From NCBI RefSeq assembly GCF_031846585.1, contig NZ_JAVRHK010000009.1, positions 62,001 to 126,000 of the forward strand: a stretch of 64,000 nucleotides of DNA, read 5' to 3'. Source of the stretch: Autumnicola musiva (GTDB taxonomy: Bacteria; Bacteroidota; Bacteroidia; Flavobacteriales; Flavobacteriaceae). Below the pieces are notes generated by a model that made no database searches, was not told where the DNA came from, and worked only from the letters and a program-made list of their open reading frames with translations. This document shows, one piece after another, positions 25,299 through 34,272 of the stretch (positions are counted from its first letter, which is position 1; every line of letters begins with the position of its first letter). A program made the position numbers and the translations under genes.

Positions 25299-27002
25299 AT
25301 GTCAAAAATTCTTTTTGTGTGTTTAAAGGATAGAACGGTTAACCAGGATACTATTCAAAAAGTTAAGCATATTTGTGAGTCTTTAAATCCAGATAATATA
25401 CAGGCCCGTCCAACTAAAATTTCATATAATAAAAGAACAATTACAGGTATTTCAAATCCTGTTCATTCTATAGAAGTCAAGGATAACAGTTTCCTATTTG
25501 GGCAGGCATTTGGCGAGAGAGGTAAATGGTATGAAGTAAATGGCCTTGTGCCAGATGGAAATTTTTCTATATTCAGATCCAATCAACAGAAGCTTGAAAT
25601 TGTTACAGACATTTTAGGTACGCGTTCAGTCTGGTACTATAAGGATAAGGATGTATTTTTGGCATCAACATCGCAAAGGGCAATTATACAGTATCTCGGA
25701 GATTTCACCTTTAACAAAAAAGTTATCCCCTGGGTGTTATCAACTGGTATGTTAGGCCCGGGTTTAAGTTGGGATTCCAGAATATCACTTTTGAATGGTA
25801 GCAGTTCCCTTACTGTGGATATGAAATCATGGGATTTAAATATATCTTCATCCCAGGTTGAATTTATAGAGAACAAGCAATCAGACAAAGAACATGTAAA
25901 AGAATTAAAAGAGGTTATTGATTCCACTTTTTCAAAAATTGATATTGATTATTCGGAATGGAATTTAACTCTTTCAGGAGGTTATGATAGTAGAGGGAAT
26001 ATTTGCCTATTACCTAAAAAAGATCAAAATGGGGAGCATCTAAAAACAGTAACCTGGGGTCTGGAAGCTTCACGAAAACAAAATGGTACAGATGCACAAG
26101 TTGCAGAGAAAATTGCTAATATTTATGACCTTCCACATAGATACTTTCACACCGACCCCCCGAGTGAGCCTCTTGAAATTATTCTTGACCGGTTTTGCCT
26201 TAACGGAGAAGGAAGAATCGATCATATTGGTGGATATACAGATGGTTTCAATCTTTGGAAAAAATTGTTTGAAAAAAATATTACAGGAGTCATAAGAGGA
26301 GATGAAGTTTTTGGATCCTATAATTTTATCTCAGATTTACATTTAAAAAAATTTGTAGGACTTTCTTTATGCTCTGATTATTCAAATCTTAAAGATGATC
26401 CTTTCATAAAATCTCTATCTCAGGAGTTTCCGCAAGAATTGAAGCAACAAAAAAGTGAAAGTTTGGAAAATTGGAGGGACAGGCTTTATCAGAGTCATCT
26501 TGTACCTACCTTTCTTTCCGCATTATCAGATTTAAAACAGCCTTATGTAGAACAAATAAATCCATTATTAGCGAGGGGAATTGTTCGGAAAATCAGGGAA
26601 ATGCCTGCACATCTGAGAACAGATAAAAAGGCTTTTAAAACCATTGTGGATTCTGTAAATCCTAATGTTAAATTTGCCAGTCGCTCTTCTACTATGGCTA
26701 CAAAACACTTCCTGAAACAGGAAGAAATAGTTGAAATCATTCGGGGGGAATTATCCTCCCATTCGTCCACATCAATTTTCCCCAGGAATTTTATAAACGA
26801 TGTTTTGTCTAAAATCCGGGTACAGCACAATTCAAAAGATTGGTATGGTTCTGGAATTACACGTATAAAAGCCTTAATTCCAAAAAAATTCAAGAGAGGG
26901 GTAAAGGGAAAAGAGAAATTCCACGTAATGGACTATAATCTCTTAGCTTTTAGAATGTTTATTATTTCCCGGATGAACAGAATACTTGAGGAGGGTAAAT
27001 AA
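25299..27002 (+). CDS. asparagine-synthase-like protein without glutaminase cysteine
   Basis: A 567-residue protein clearly homologous along its whole length to the divergent neighbour at 23239. It starts Met-Ser-Lys, so the N-terminal nucleophile Cys of class II amidotransferases is missing and any nitrogen must come from ammonia or from an amine substrate. The synthetase part keeps the PP-loop SGGYDS (226-231) and RGDEVFG (333-339), so ATP-dependent amide or peptide-bond formation is possible, as in beta-lactam synthetase. In this locus it may join an amine or amino acid to a sugar carboxylate. The specific reaction is unknown. Confidence 0.78.
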   Translation: MSKILFVCLKDRTVNQDTIQKVKHICESLNPDNIQARPTKISYNKRTITGISNPVHSIEVKDNSFLFGQAFGERGKWYEVNGLVPDGNFSIFRSNQQKLEIVTDILGTRSVWYYKDKDVFLASTSQRAIIQYLGDFTFNKKVIPWVLSTGMLGPGLSWDSRISLLNGSSSLTVDMKSWDLNISSSQVEFIENKQSDKEHVKELKEVIDSTFSKIDIDYSEWNLTLSGGYDSRGNICLLPKKDQNGEHLKTVTWGLEASRKQNGTDAQVAEKIANIYDLPHRYFHTDPPSEPLEIILDRFCLNGEGRIDHIGGYTDGFNLWKKLFEKNITGVIRGDEVFGSYNFISDLHLKKFVGLSLCSDYSNLKDDPFIKSLSQEFPQELKQQKSESLENWRDRLYQSHLVPTFLSALSDLKQPYVEQINPLLARGIVRKIREMPAHLRTDKKAFKTIVDSVNPNVKFASRSSTMATKHFLKQEEIVEIIRGELSSHSSTSIFPRNFINDVLSKIRVQHNSKDWYGSGITRIKALIPKKFKRGVKGKEKFHVMDYNLLAFRMFIISRMNRILEEGK

Positions 27003-27130
27003 ATAATAACTTCCCAATGCATTCTCTTTTAGTAAAACATTACTTTATTTAAAAATAGATGGAAAATAGTAACCTTTTAATTTAAAAAGTGCAACTCTTT
27101 TAGCTGCTTAGGGTAATAAATTGTTTTTTT

Positions 27131-27799
27131 CTATGAAAGAAAAGGAGCAATTTTGTTTAAAAAAATATTGTGAGCTGATTCATTTACATGGTGCCCATCG
27201 GCTAAAAGATATTCGCTTATAGTTTTTTCTGTAAAGCATTCTACGGTAGTAAAATGGCTATACTTTCCATCAAGACTAACTAAAACATTATTATATGCTT
27301 CAATTGCCTTTTGTATTTCAGGGTTCTTAATTTTGAAGGATTCACCTACAGGTGAAATTAAAAGGCATATAATATCTATAGATTTTTTTTCAGCACGGAT
27401 TATATAATTTTCAAAATTTTTTTTGAATGCTTCTAAATTAACATTGGCATTCTTCATTCTTCTTGATTTATATTTTTTGACAAAATAGTAAGCCGTCTTT
27501 TTTAGGGAGCCGGGAAGATTATTTATGATTTTTGTAGATAAAGCATTTTCTTGTAAATATCTTGGGGCACAATCGCTAAGACCAAGTTGCATTATTACTA
27601 GATTAGGATCATAATCTTCAAGTAAGCTTTCTCTAATTAATGCTCTGGATGAAAGTCCTCTTTTAGATTTATCAATAATATGAAGATCCGGATAGTTGTT
27701 GACAAGCTTGTAAATCCATGTATTAATATATTTTACTTCAGCTCGTGGGGTAGCCATTGAAGCTGCTACAATTAAAATGCGGTTATATTTTAAAGCCAT
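27131..27799 (-). CDS. SGNH/GDSL-like hydrolase
   Basis: A small (222 aa) cytoplasmic protein. The start ILIVAASMATPRAE replaces the usual GDS, LVIMQLGLSDCAPRY is the block III region (GxND replaced by GLSD), and the end has LLADGHHVNESAHNIF, matching the catalytic DxxH of block V. SGNH proteins in polysaccharide loci are commonly O-acetyl esterases or acetyltransferase partners. The changed blocks make activity uncertain. It is one of the few - strand genes, with a promoter shared back to back with the deacetylase gene. Confidence 0.65.
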   Translation of the reverse strand: MALKYNRILIVAASMATPRAEVKYINTWIYKLVNNYPDLHIIDKSKRGLSSRALIRESLLEDYDPNLVIMQLGLSDCAPRYLQENALSTKIINNLPGSLKKTAYYFVKKYKSRRMKNANVNLEAFKKNFENYIIRAEKKSIDIICLLISPVGESFKIKNPEIQKAIEAYNNVLVSLDGKYSHFTTVECFTEKTISEYLLADGHHVNESAHNIFLNKIAPFLS

Positions 27800-27841
27800 T
27801 TGATAAACTCAGGTTAGAAAGACTTGAAGAGGTAAAAAAAG

Positions 27842-27849
27842 CAAAGATA
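27842..27849 (-). promoter_or_regulatory. -7 box for the SGNH hydrolase gene
   Basis: On the - strand this reads TATCTTTG, an exact TAnnTTTG match 42 bases before the start codon. The -33 element is weak. Confidence 0.45.
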
Positions 27850-27922
27850 TTTTTTTTGAAAAACCTGATTGTTAACATTGATTTAAATTTAACAACTTCC
27901 TTTTTTAGAAGTCGGCATTTAA

Positions 27923-27930
27923 TATCTTTG
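27923..27930 (+). promoter_or_regulatory. -7 box for the deacetylase gene at 27984
   Basis: TATCTTTG, an exact match and the same octamer as the opposing - strand box 73 bases away. No clear TTTG upstream. Confidence 0.45.
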
Positions 27931-27983
27931 CCGGAACTTTTTAGAAGTAAGTAAACTGAAATTTGAGGAAGACACGAACTTAT

Positions 27984-28856
27984 ATGAGATCTTTTATTTA
28001 TAATCTATTATCAGGGCTTCATCCAATTTTCCTTATTTCAAGTGGGAGTTTGTTAAGAGTATTAGCTTATCATACAGTTCCGGACCAGGAAAAATTTCGG
28101 CGACAAGTGAAGTACTTGAATTCTCATTTTCATGTGATTAGCCTCGAGGATTTAAAGAAACATCTCTTTGAAAACAAAAAATTACCTAAAAAGTCAGTAT
28201 TGATAACCTTTGATGATGGGGATATCTCTGTTTATGAAAATGCTTTACCTGTGTTGGCCGAGTTTAAAATGCCATCTGTTTCTTTCGTGATTACATCATT
28301 GATAGGTTCTTCTAATACGTTTTGGTGCCGATGGGTGGAAAAAGCTATTCAAAGGGAGGGTAAATCATATGCTGAAGCCAGGAAAAAAGTAAATCATCTT
28401 AAAAAAGTTCCAAATAGTGAAAGAATAGCCTATTTAAAATCTTTACCTGAAATTAAATCCAGGCAGCTTTCTCCGGAAGAAATCTATGAGATGGAAAAAA
28501 AAGGTATATCTACGGGTAACCATACTCATACTCATCCTATGGTAGATAATTGTAAGAAGGAGGAAATAAAGGAGGAGCTTAAAAACGCAAAAATGAGGTT
28601 TAGGAAATTAGGTCTTGAAGGCTATGATGTTTTTGCTTATCCAAATGGAAATTGGGATATGGATACTGAAGAAGTGCTTAAAAAGGAAGGAATAAAAATG
28701 GCATTTTTGTTTGATCATCAGGTGAATAAAGAGCAAATAAATCCTTTAAGAATTTCAAGGTTGATGGTGGATACTTATAATGACTTAAATGAATTTAAAG
28801 TGAAAGTTTCCGGTTTACATTCCAAAATATTAAAATTTAATACCCGTTTTAAATAA
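27984..28856 (+). CDS. polysaccharide deacetylase family protein
   Basis: A NodB-fold carbohydrate esterase (CE4). The metal-binding Asp pair is in LITFDDGDISVY, the His pair in GNHTHTHPMV, and VFAYPNGNWD is motif 3. An upstream in-frame TTG at 27963 would add seven residues; I take the ATG at 27984. Length about 290 residues. There is no evident signal peptide, so it may act on nucleotide- or lipid-linked intermediates inside the cell or be exported otherwise. It removes N- or O-acetyl groups, producing free amines if the former. Confidence 0.85.
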   Translation: MRSFIYNLLSGLHPIFLISSGSLLRVLAYHTVPDQEKFRRQVKYLNSHFHVISLEDLKKHLFENKKLPKKSVLITFDDGDISVYENALPVLAEFKMPSVSFVITSLIGSSNTFWCRWVEKAIQREGKSYAEARKKVNHLKKVPNSERIAYLKSLPEIKSRQLSPEEIYEMEKKGISTGNHTHTHPMVDNCKKEEIKEELKNAKMRFRKLGLEGYDVFAYPNGNWDMDTEEVLKKEGIKMAFLFDHQVNKEQINPLRISRLMVDTYNDLNEFKVKVSGLHSKILKFNTRFK

Positions 28857-28867
28857 CCACAACAATT

Positions 28868-29743
28868 ATGTTGAATTACCGGGAAATAAACTATTCAGAA
28901 GATGTTCCTGAAATTATCAGGCTACTACGCTCCAGTTTAAGCGAAAACCATACAGAATCCAGTTTTTTGTGGAAACATACAGAAAGTCCATTTGGAAAGT
29001 CATATGGGTTACTTGCCTGTGATGATTCTAAAATTGTTGGTGTAAGAATGTTTATGTATTGGGACTTCTATGGGGATGGTAAGAAATTAAAAGCCATTCG
29101 TCCTGTAGATACTATTACACATCCCGATTACAGAGGAAAGGGGATATTTAAGAAGCTTACTCTACAGGGGCTGGAAGTATGCCTAAAGAATGTAGATATT
29201 GTTTTTAACACTCCTAATGAAAATAGTAAACCAGGATATTTAAAAATGGGGTGGAAAAATTATCCCACTCAAATACTTTTCAAAGTTGCTCTTGTTTTTC
29301 CTTTTGGTTCTGGTAAATCGAGATTAAATCCGGTTGCAACATCAGCCCTCTCATTAAGAGAGGTTGACCTAAGTCGTCACGGTTTTTGCACTCATGTAAC
29401 ACAGGAATTTATTCAATGGCGTTATAAAGATCCTGTTTATAAAGCTGTAAATATTGGTATAGATAATGAAGAAGTTATAATCATTTACCGTGTAGAAACA
29501 TTCAAGGGAGTTAAAATGTTAGTCATTATTGAGGCTCTTGGTAAAAAAAACTATAGATCCTTAGCTTTGCACAGACTATGCCAGTACCATAATATTTATG
29601 TGGTGTATTATCTGGAAAATAATTTTACTGGTTTGAAATTCAGCATCAAAAGAAATAAGTCGGTGGTGGTATATCGTAATGATAAGAAAAATATTATTGA
29701 TAAAATTTCATTTTCAGCAGGAGATCTTGAAGGTAGACTTTAA
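28868..29743 (+). CDS. GNAT N-acetyltransferase, paralogue of the gene at 34269
   Basis: A 291-residue acetyltransferase-like protein. The acetyl-CoA loop is in THPDYRGKGIFKKLTLQGLE, then NTPNENSKPGYLKMGW and a C-terminal lobe with EFIQWRYKDPVY and a closing FSAGDLEGRL. The gene at 34269 shares all these blocks, so the two arose by duplication. Proteins with this long C-terminal lobe occur in many capsule loci and may acylate a sugar amine. Acyl donor and acceptor are unknown. Confidence 0.78.
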   Translation: MLNYREINYSEDVPEIIRLLRSSLSENHTESSFLWKHTESPFGKSYGLLACDDSKIVGVRMFMYWDFYGDGKKLKAIRPVDTITHPDYRGKGIFKKLTLQGLEVCLKNVDIVFNTPNENSKPGYLKMGWKNYPTQILFKVALVFPFGSGKSRLNPVATSALSLREVDLSRHGFCTHVTQEFIQWRYKDPVYKAVNIGIDNEEVIIIYRVETFKGVKMLVIIEALGKKNYRSLALHRLCQYHNIYVVYYLENNFTGLKFSIKRNKSVVVYRNDKKNIIDKISFSAGDLEGRL

Positions 29744-29835
29744 TATTTTATTAATGAATTAGTATAGCTCTTGAAAATCTTTAATCTCAAAATTCTATTA
29801 AAATAGATAGAATTGAATAATGTAAATTTTGTTAG

Positions 29836-29853
29836 TACTTCTATGAAGAAGTA
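29836..29853 (+). other. short hairpin before the ATP-grasp gene
   Basis: TACTTCT (29836-29842) and AGAAGTA (29847-29853) form a 7-bp stem with the loop ATGA, 23 bases before the next start codon. No T-run follows. Function unknown; chance is possible. Confidence 0.35.
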
Positions 29854-29876
29854 TAGCAATATAATTCCAAAATAAT

Positions 29877-30740
29877 ATGTTCACAACCAGATTAAAGCGG
29901 AAGATTAAAAACATGTTTTCCTCTAAATTTACAAGAAGAATTCATGAACGTATAGATGCTTTTTATAGAGATTCCGAAGTAAGGAAGACATTAGTGCGAA
30001 AATTATATGCCAGTGACGATATAAGCGTTTGGAAAGATTCTAAGCGTTGGCAGTTCCAGTTGAATAATAAGCACAACTCAAGGGAATTTGCCCAAAAATT
30101 TAATTGTAAAGTGCCTGATTTGTATTGGGAAGGTCGGAAGGTTGAAAAAATAAATTTTGGTAATCTGCCGGAAAAATATGTAATAAGACCAACGATAGGT
30201 TATTCGGCTAATATGGTATTTTTGATGCAGGGTGATAAAAATCTTTTTGATGATCGTGAGTATTCCGAAGCAGATATTGTGAAGGAATTATCCTTTGCTG
30301 TAAAAGAAAATCCTGAGCTTGATTTCCTTGTTGAAGAATTTGTAAGTAATGAGAATGGCCAATATCCGATACCTGACGATTATAAAATTTATTCCTTTAA
30401 TGGAGAAATAGCATGTATTCAGGTTATAAATAGGACAGGGCGTAAAAAAGGAACTACATCTTTTTATGATGAAAATTGGAACCAGTTGGAAAGAGTACAA
30501 CAAGAATATCTTGATGGGGATGCTCAACCAGCTCCGGCTTGCCTTCAGGAAATGATTCAGGAGGCTAAGAGGTTGAGCAAAGCTTACGAAATATTTGCAC
30601 GAATTGATTTTTATGCCACTCAAAAAGGTGCGGTTTTCGGAGAATTTACACCTACTCCGTTTAGAGGAAATGGCTTTACGCCTTTTGGAAGAAAATTACT
30701 TATAAACTATTGGGATAAATATTGTCCCGGAATGATATAA
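29877..30740 (+). CDS. TupA-like ATP-grasp protein
   Basis: A 287-residue ATP-grasp enzyme resembling TupA of teichuronopeptide synthesis. Seen are YVIRPTIGYSANMVFLM (nucleotide-binding strand), LVEEFVSNENGQYPIPDDYKIY and FARIDFYATQKGAVFGEFTPTP, where the acidic residues would bind Mg-ATP. It probably joins a carboxylate and an amine, for instance an amino acid to a uronic acid. The N-terminal 30 residues are basic. It is preceded by 133 bases without a gene. The substrate is inferred from family only. Confidence 0.72.
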   Translation: MFTTRLKRKIKNMFSSKFTRRIHERIDAFYRDSEVRKTLVRKLYASDDISVWKDSKRWQFQLNNKHNSREFAQKFNCKVPDLYWEGRKVEKINFGNLPEKYVIRPTIGYSANMVFLMQGDKNLFDDREYSEADIVKELSFAVKENPELDFLVEEFVSNENGQYPIPDDYKIYSFNGEIACIQVINRTGRKKGTTSFYDENWNQLERVQQEYLDGDAQPAPACLQEMIQEAKRLSKAYEIFARIDFYATQKGAVFGEFTPTPFRGNGFTPFGRKLLINYWDKYCPGMI

Positions 30741-30813
30741 TAAAGAATAGATGGTTTAGGAATAAGATATAAATGGTTCCTTTATCTTTCTGTTTTGCTT
30801 CAGCCTATATTAT

Positions 30814-31938
30814 ATGAAAATACTAATACTGATTAATTCCCTGGGCGCCGGTGGCGCTGAACGCTCAATGGTAGAATTTGCCAAATTTCTTCATAAGAGG
30901 GAAGAAACTACAGTTAAATTCCTGTGTCTGGAGCGTAGAAAAATTGGGCTGGAGGAAGAGGTTGCTTCATTTGGTATTCCTATACATTACTTTCAGGGTG
31001 CGGGTGGCTTTAAAGGTAAAGCCGGCTTTGTGAATAATTGTATAAACAAAGAAAATCCTGATATTATACATTCTGCTTTAACTCAGGCAAACCTGGTATT
31101 AAGATATGTTCGGCTAAAGAATAAAAAAGGAAAAGTAATTCAAAGTCTGGTTAATACTCCTTATTCCCTGGAACGCAAAAAAGACAGTGATCTTCCATGG
31201 CAGAAATTTCAGCTGGCAAAACAAATGGATGTTTGGAGTGCACGCCTTACCTCAGGAATTTTTTATCATGCTATTACTAATAAAGTGCTTCAGCATTATA
31301 AGCCATTATTCAAGATCAGAAATAATTACAAAATTATCTATAGAGGCCGCTACAAAAATAAATATGTGGAAGAAGCCGAAAAAAGGAAACAATTCACCAT
31401 TGTTAATGTAGGACGGCAGGAATTTGCCAAGGGCCAGCTGGATATATTAAAAGCTCTTGATTATTTAAGATCAAGTTATGGGTTTACTAAAGTCAATCTT
31501 GAAATTCTGGGCCGGCCGGGGCAATATTCTGAAAGACTTCTTTCTTATATTAAAGAAAACAATCTGGAAGAACAGGTGAAGATACATGGTTTTGTACATG
31601 ATGTTGAAAAGCGTTTGGTGACTTCACACGCTTTTGTATTTCCGTCTTATTATGAGGGACTTGGCGGAGCTTTAATTGAAGCTTTTTCTGCAAAACTTCC
31701 TTGTATATGTTCTAATATAGAAGTATTGGAAGAGGTGGTAGGAAACAAGAAAGGAGCTCTTTTCAGTAAGCCGGGAGATCATGTGCAGCTTGCAGAAAAC
31801 ATCCTTAGGTTATACAAGGATGAAAATATGAGAAAGAAATTAAGTAATTATTCTTTTAAACGTTTTCAGGAAGCTTTTGTTATGGAGAGCATCAATAACC
31901 AAATGCTGAATATGTATAAAGAAGTAATTGCCTCCTAA
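30814..31938 (+). CDS. glycosyltransferase family 4
   Basis: A retaining GT-B enzyme of 374 residues. The N-terminal glycine-rich acceptor loop is INSLGAGGAERSMVEFA, and FPSYYEGLGGALIEAFS contains the EX7E donor-site motif. TIVNVGRQEFAKGQLDIL marks the start of the C-terminal domain. It is the first of three GT4 genes in a row, separated from the next by 8 bases. Confidence 0.88.
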   Translation: MKILILINSLGAGGAERSMVEFAKFLHKREETTVKFLCLERRKIGLEEEVASFGIPIHYFQGAGGFKGKAGFVNNCINKENPDIIHSALTQANLVLRYVRLKNKKGKVIQSLVNTPYSLERKKDSDLPWQKFQLAKQMDVWSARLTSGIFYHAITNKVLQHYKPLFKIRNNYKIIYRGRYKNKYVEEAEKRKQFTIVNVGRQEFAKGQLDILKALDYLRSSYGFTKVNLEILGRPGQYSERLLSYIKENNLEEQVKIHGFVHDVEKRLVTSHAFVFPSYYEGLGGALIEAFSAKLPCICSNIEVLEEVVGNKKGALFSKPGDHVQLAENILRLYKDENMRKKLSNYSFKRFQEAFVMESINNQMLNMYKEVIAS

Positions 31939-31946
31939 ATCTAAAT

Positions 31947-33059
31947 ATGAAAATACTTCAATTGGTAACCAGTCGGCAATATAGAGGAGCTGAAGTTTTT
32001 GCAGCTAATCTTAGTGCTGAATTGATCGAACTTGGACATCAGATTCTTTTTGTGGGATTGTATAAAAATGACCAGAATGTTTTATCTGTTAAAAATGCTG
32101 AAAATTTAGATATTGCTGAAGCTAAAACCAGTGGTTTTTCAATTTCTTTATTGAGAAAATTAATAAAATTATTAAAAGAAAAGCGTCCGGCGGTAGTACA
32201 GTGCAATGGTTCTGATACACTGAAATATATGGCGGCAGCCTCTCTCTTTGTTCCTAAGGTTCCCGTATTATATCGCAACATAAGTATGATAAGTAAATGG
32301 GTGAACACGGTTCCCAAAAAAGTGGTTTATAAGAGGGTTTTCAGGAGAATAGATCATGTTTCCTCTGTAGGGGAAGAAGCCGTGGTAGATTTTATAAATA
32401 CCTTTAATTATCCCAGGTCTAAAACTTCTGTTATTAGAAGAGGAATACCTGTTAAAGAAATTCAGGATCAGCAATTGATTAATCGGTATAAACAGGAATT
32501 AGGAATTAGTGCAAAAGACAAGGTAGCTATACATATTGGAAATTTTAGCCCTGAAAAAAATCATACTTTCCTTCTTGATGTTTTCAGTAGCATAAAGCAG
32601 AAAGAACAGAATGTTAAATTGTTCTGCGTGGGGAGTGGTGTTCTCTATGAGGAAATAGAGGAACAAATTAAACAACGTGATTTGGAAGATACCGTTTATC
32701 TTTTAGGATTCCGAAAGGATATACCTGAACTTTTAGCTGCTGCAGATTGTTTTGTGCTGTCCAGTAAGGTAGAGGGTGTGCCCGGAGTAATTCTTGAAGC
32801 GGCAACTCAAAGAAAGCCTTCTGTTGCTACAAACGTGGGAGGAGTTTCTGAAGTATTATCAGATGGGAAAACAGGATATCTAATTAATAATTTTGATTTA
32901 GAAGATTTTGAGGCAAAACTTTTAAAATTGCTTATGAATAAGGAGCAAAGGGAAGAATTTGGAGAAAACGCTTATAGATTGGTTTTTGAAGAATTTAATC
33001 CGAAAAAGAATGCGCTGCGGTTTCAGCAACTATACCTAAAACTCGAAAATGATCAGTAG
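31947..33059 (+). CDS. glycosyltransferase family 4
   Basis: A GT-B transferase of 370 residues with LQLVTSRQYRGAEVFAANL at the N-terminus, AIHIGNFSPEKNHTFLLDVF at the domain border and SSKVEGVPGVILEAATQ as EX7E. The three consecutive GT4 proteins are diverged from each other, so each probably makes a different linkage. It is closely coupled to the previous gene; a 97-base gap follows. Confidence 0.88.
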   Translation: MKILQLVTSRQYRGAEVFAANLSAELIELGHQILFVGLYKNDQNVLSVKNAENLDIAEAKTSGFSISLLRKLIKLLKEKRPAVVQCNGSDTLKYMAAASLFVPKVPVLYRNISMISKWVNTVPKKVVYKRVFRRIDHVSSVGEEAVVDFINTFNYPRSKTSVIRRGIPVKEIQDQQLINRYKQELGISAKDKVAIHIGNFSPEKNHTFLLDVFSSIKQKEQNVKLFCVGSGVLYEEIEEQIKQRDLEDTVYLLGFRKDIPELLAAADCFVLSSKVEGVPGVILEAATQRKPSVATNVGGVSEVLSDGKTGYLINNFDLEDFEAKLLKLLMNKEQREEFGENAYRLVFEEFNPKKNALRFQQLYLKLENDQ

Positions 33060-33156
33060 ATTTCCGGCTACCGTTAAATTACGTTAATTTCCACTAAAAA
33101 CTTGCCGTATATATTGAAATATCCAATCTTGCGGCCGCTTATCTTTTTATATTACT

Positions 33157-34272
33157 ATGCAGAAAATTAAAGTGCTCCATATCATAAAATCATTAGGTCG
33201 GGGCGGTGCCGAAGTCTTATTGGCAGAAACTTTAAAATTGCATGATCAATCTCAATTTGATTTTCATTGTATTTATTTTCTTCCATGGAAGGACCAAATG
33301 GTAGAAGATATTGAAAATGCCGGTGGCAGAGTTTCTTGTTTTTCGTCCAATAATAACCTTCAAATGCTTGTGCAGTATAAAAAGGTTATCAAGTATTGTA
33401 AAGAAGAAAAAATAGATATTATTCACTGTCATCTACCGTGGTCGGGTTTTTTAGGACGAATGATTTATGCCCAAACTGAAATTCCTGTTATTTATACTGA
33501 ACATAATATCCAGGAGCATTATCATAAAATCACTAAAAGGCTTAATAAATTAAGTTTTAATTTTCAAAGCAGGGCAATTGGAGTTTCGGCTGATGTCACT
33601 CGCTCCATAAAAGAAAATATAAATCCTCATATTCCTGTCGAAACCATATTGAACGGTGTAAATACAGAAGCTTATTGTAGAGACAAAGATAAGGGTAACG
33701 CAATCAGAAAAAAATATGGCATTCCGCTTAATGCTACGGTTATAGGAAGTATAGCAGTTTTTCGGGTTCAAAAATCCATTCCGGATTGGATAAAAGCTTT
33801 TAAAAAAGCCAGTGATAAGCATCCTGATATCTATGGAATTGTAGTAGGGGCAGGTCCTCAAAAAGAGGAGGTTGAACAGATGGTACAGGATTTAGATTTA
33901 ATTGATAAAGTTATATTGCCGGGTCTTCAAACTAATACAGTAGATTATTTTTCGGCTATGGATATTTATATGATGAGTTCCACTTTTGAAGGTTTGCCCG
34001 TTGCATTGCTGGAAGCTATGAGTATGAAATGCGCAATTATTTCCACCAGGGCCGGGGGTGTTGTTGAAGTTGTAAGAGACAATGAAGATGGCAAGTTGAG
34101 CGATGTAGGGGATTATGAAGATTTAGCCAATCATATAGATTTCTTTGCCGCAGATAGATCCCAAATTTATAAATTTCAAAATGCTGCAAGGCAAAGGGTT
34201 AAAGAGGCATTTAGCTTACAAAATATGGTGAACTCATTAGAAGCTACTTATCAAAAACACATCAATTCATGA
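33157..34272 (+). CDS. glycosyltransferase family 4
   Basis: A GT-B transferase of 371 residues: LHIIKSLGRGGAEVLLAET, the border IGSIAVFRVQKSIPDWIKAF, and SSTFEGLPVALLEAMSM as EX7E. The stop overlaps the start of the following GNAT gene by 4 bases (ATGA), suggesting that the two products work on the same sugar. Donor and acceptor unknown. Confidence 0.88.
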   Translation: MQKIKVLHIIKSLGRGGAEVLLAETLKLHDQSQFDFHCIYFLPWKDQMVEDIENAGGRVSCFSSNNNLQMLVQYKKVIKYCKEEKIDIIHCHLPWSGFLGRMIYAQTEIPVIYTEHNIQEHYHKITKRLNKLSFNFQSRAIGVSADVTRSIKENINPHIPVETILNGVNTEAYCRDKDKGNAIRKKYGIPLNATVIGSIAVFRVQKSIPDWIKAFKKASDKHPDIYGIVVGAGPQKEEVEQMVQDLDLIDKVILPGLQTNTVDYFSAMDIYMMSSTFEGLPVALLEAMSMKCAIISTRAGGVVEVVRDNEDGKLSDVGDYEDLANHIDFFAADRSQIYKFQNAARQRVKEAFSLQNMVNSLEATYQKHINS

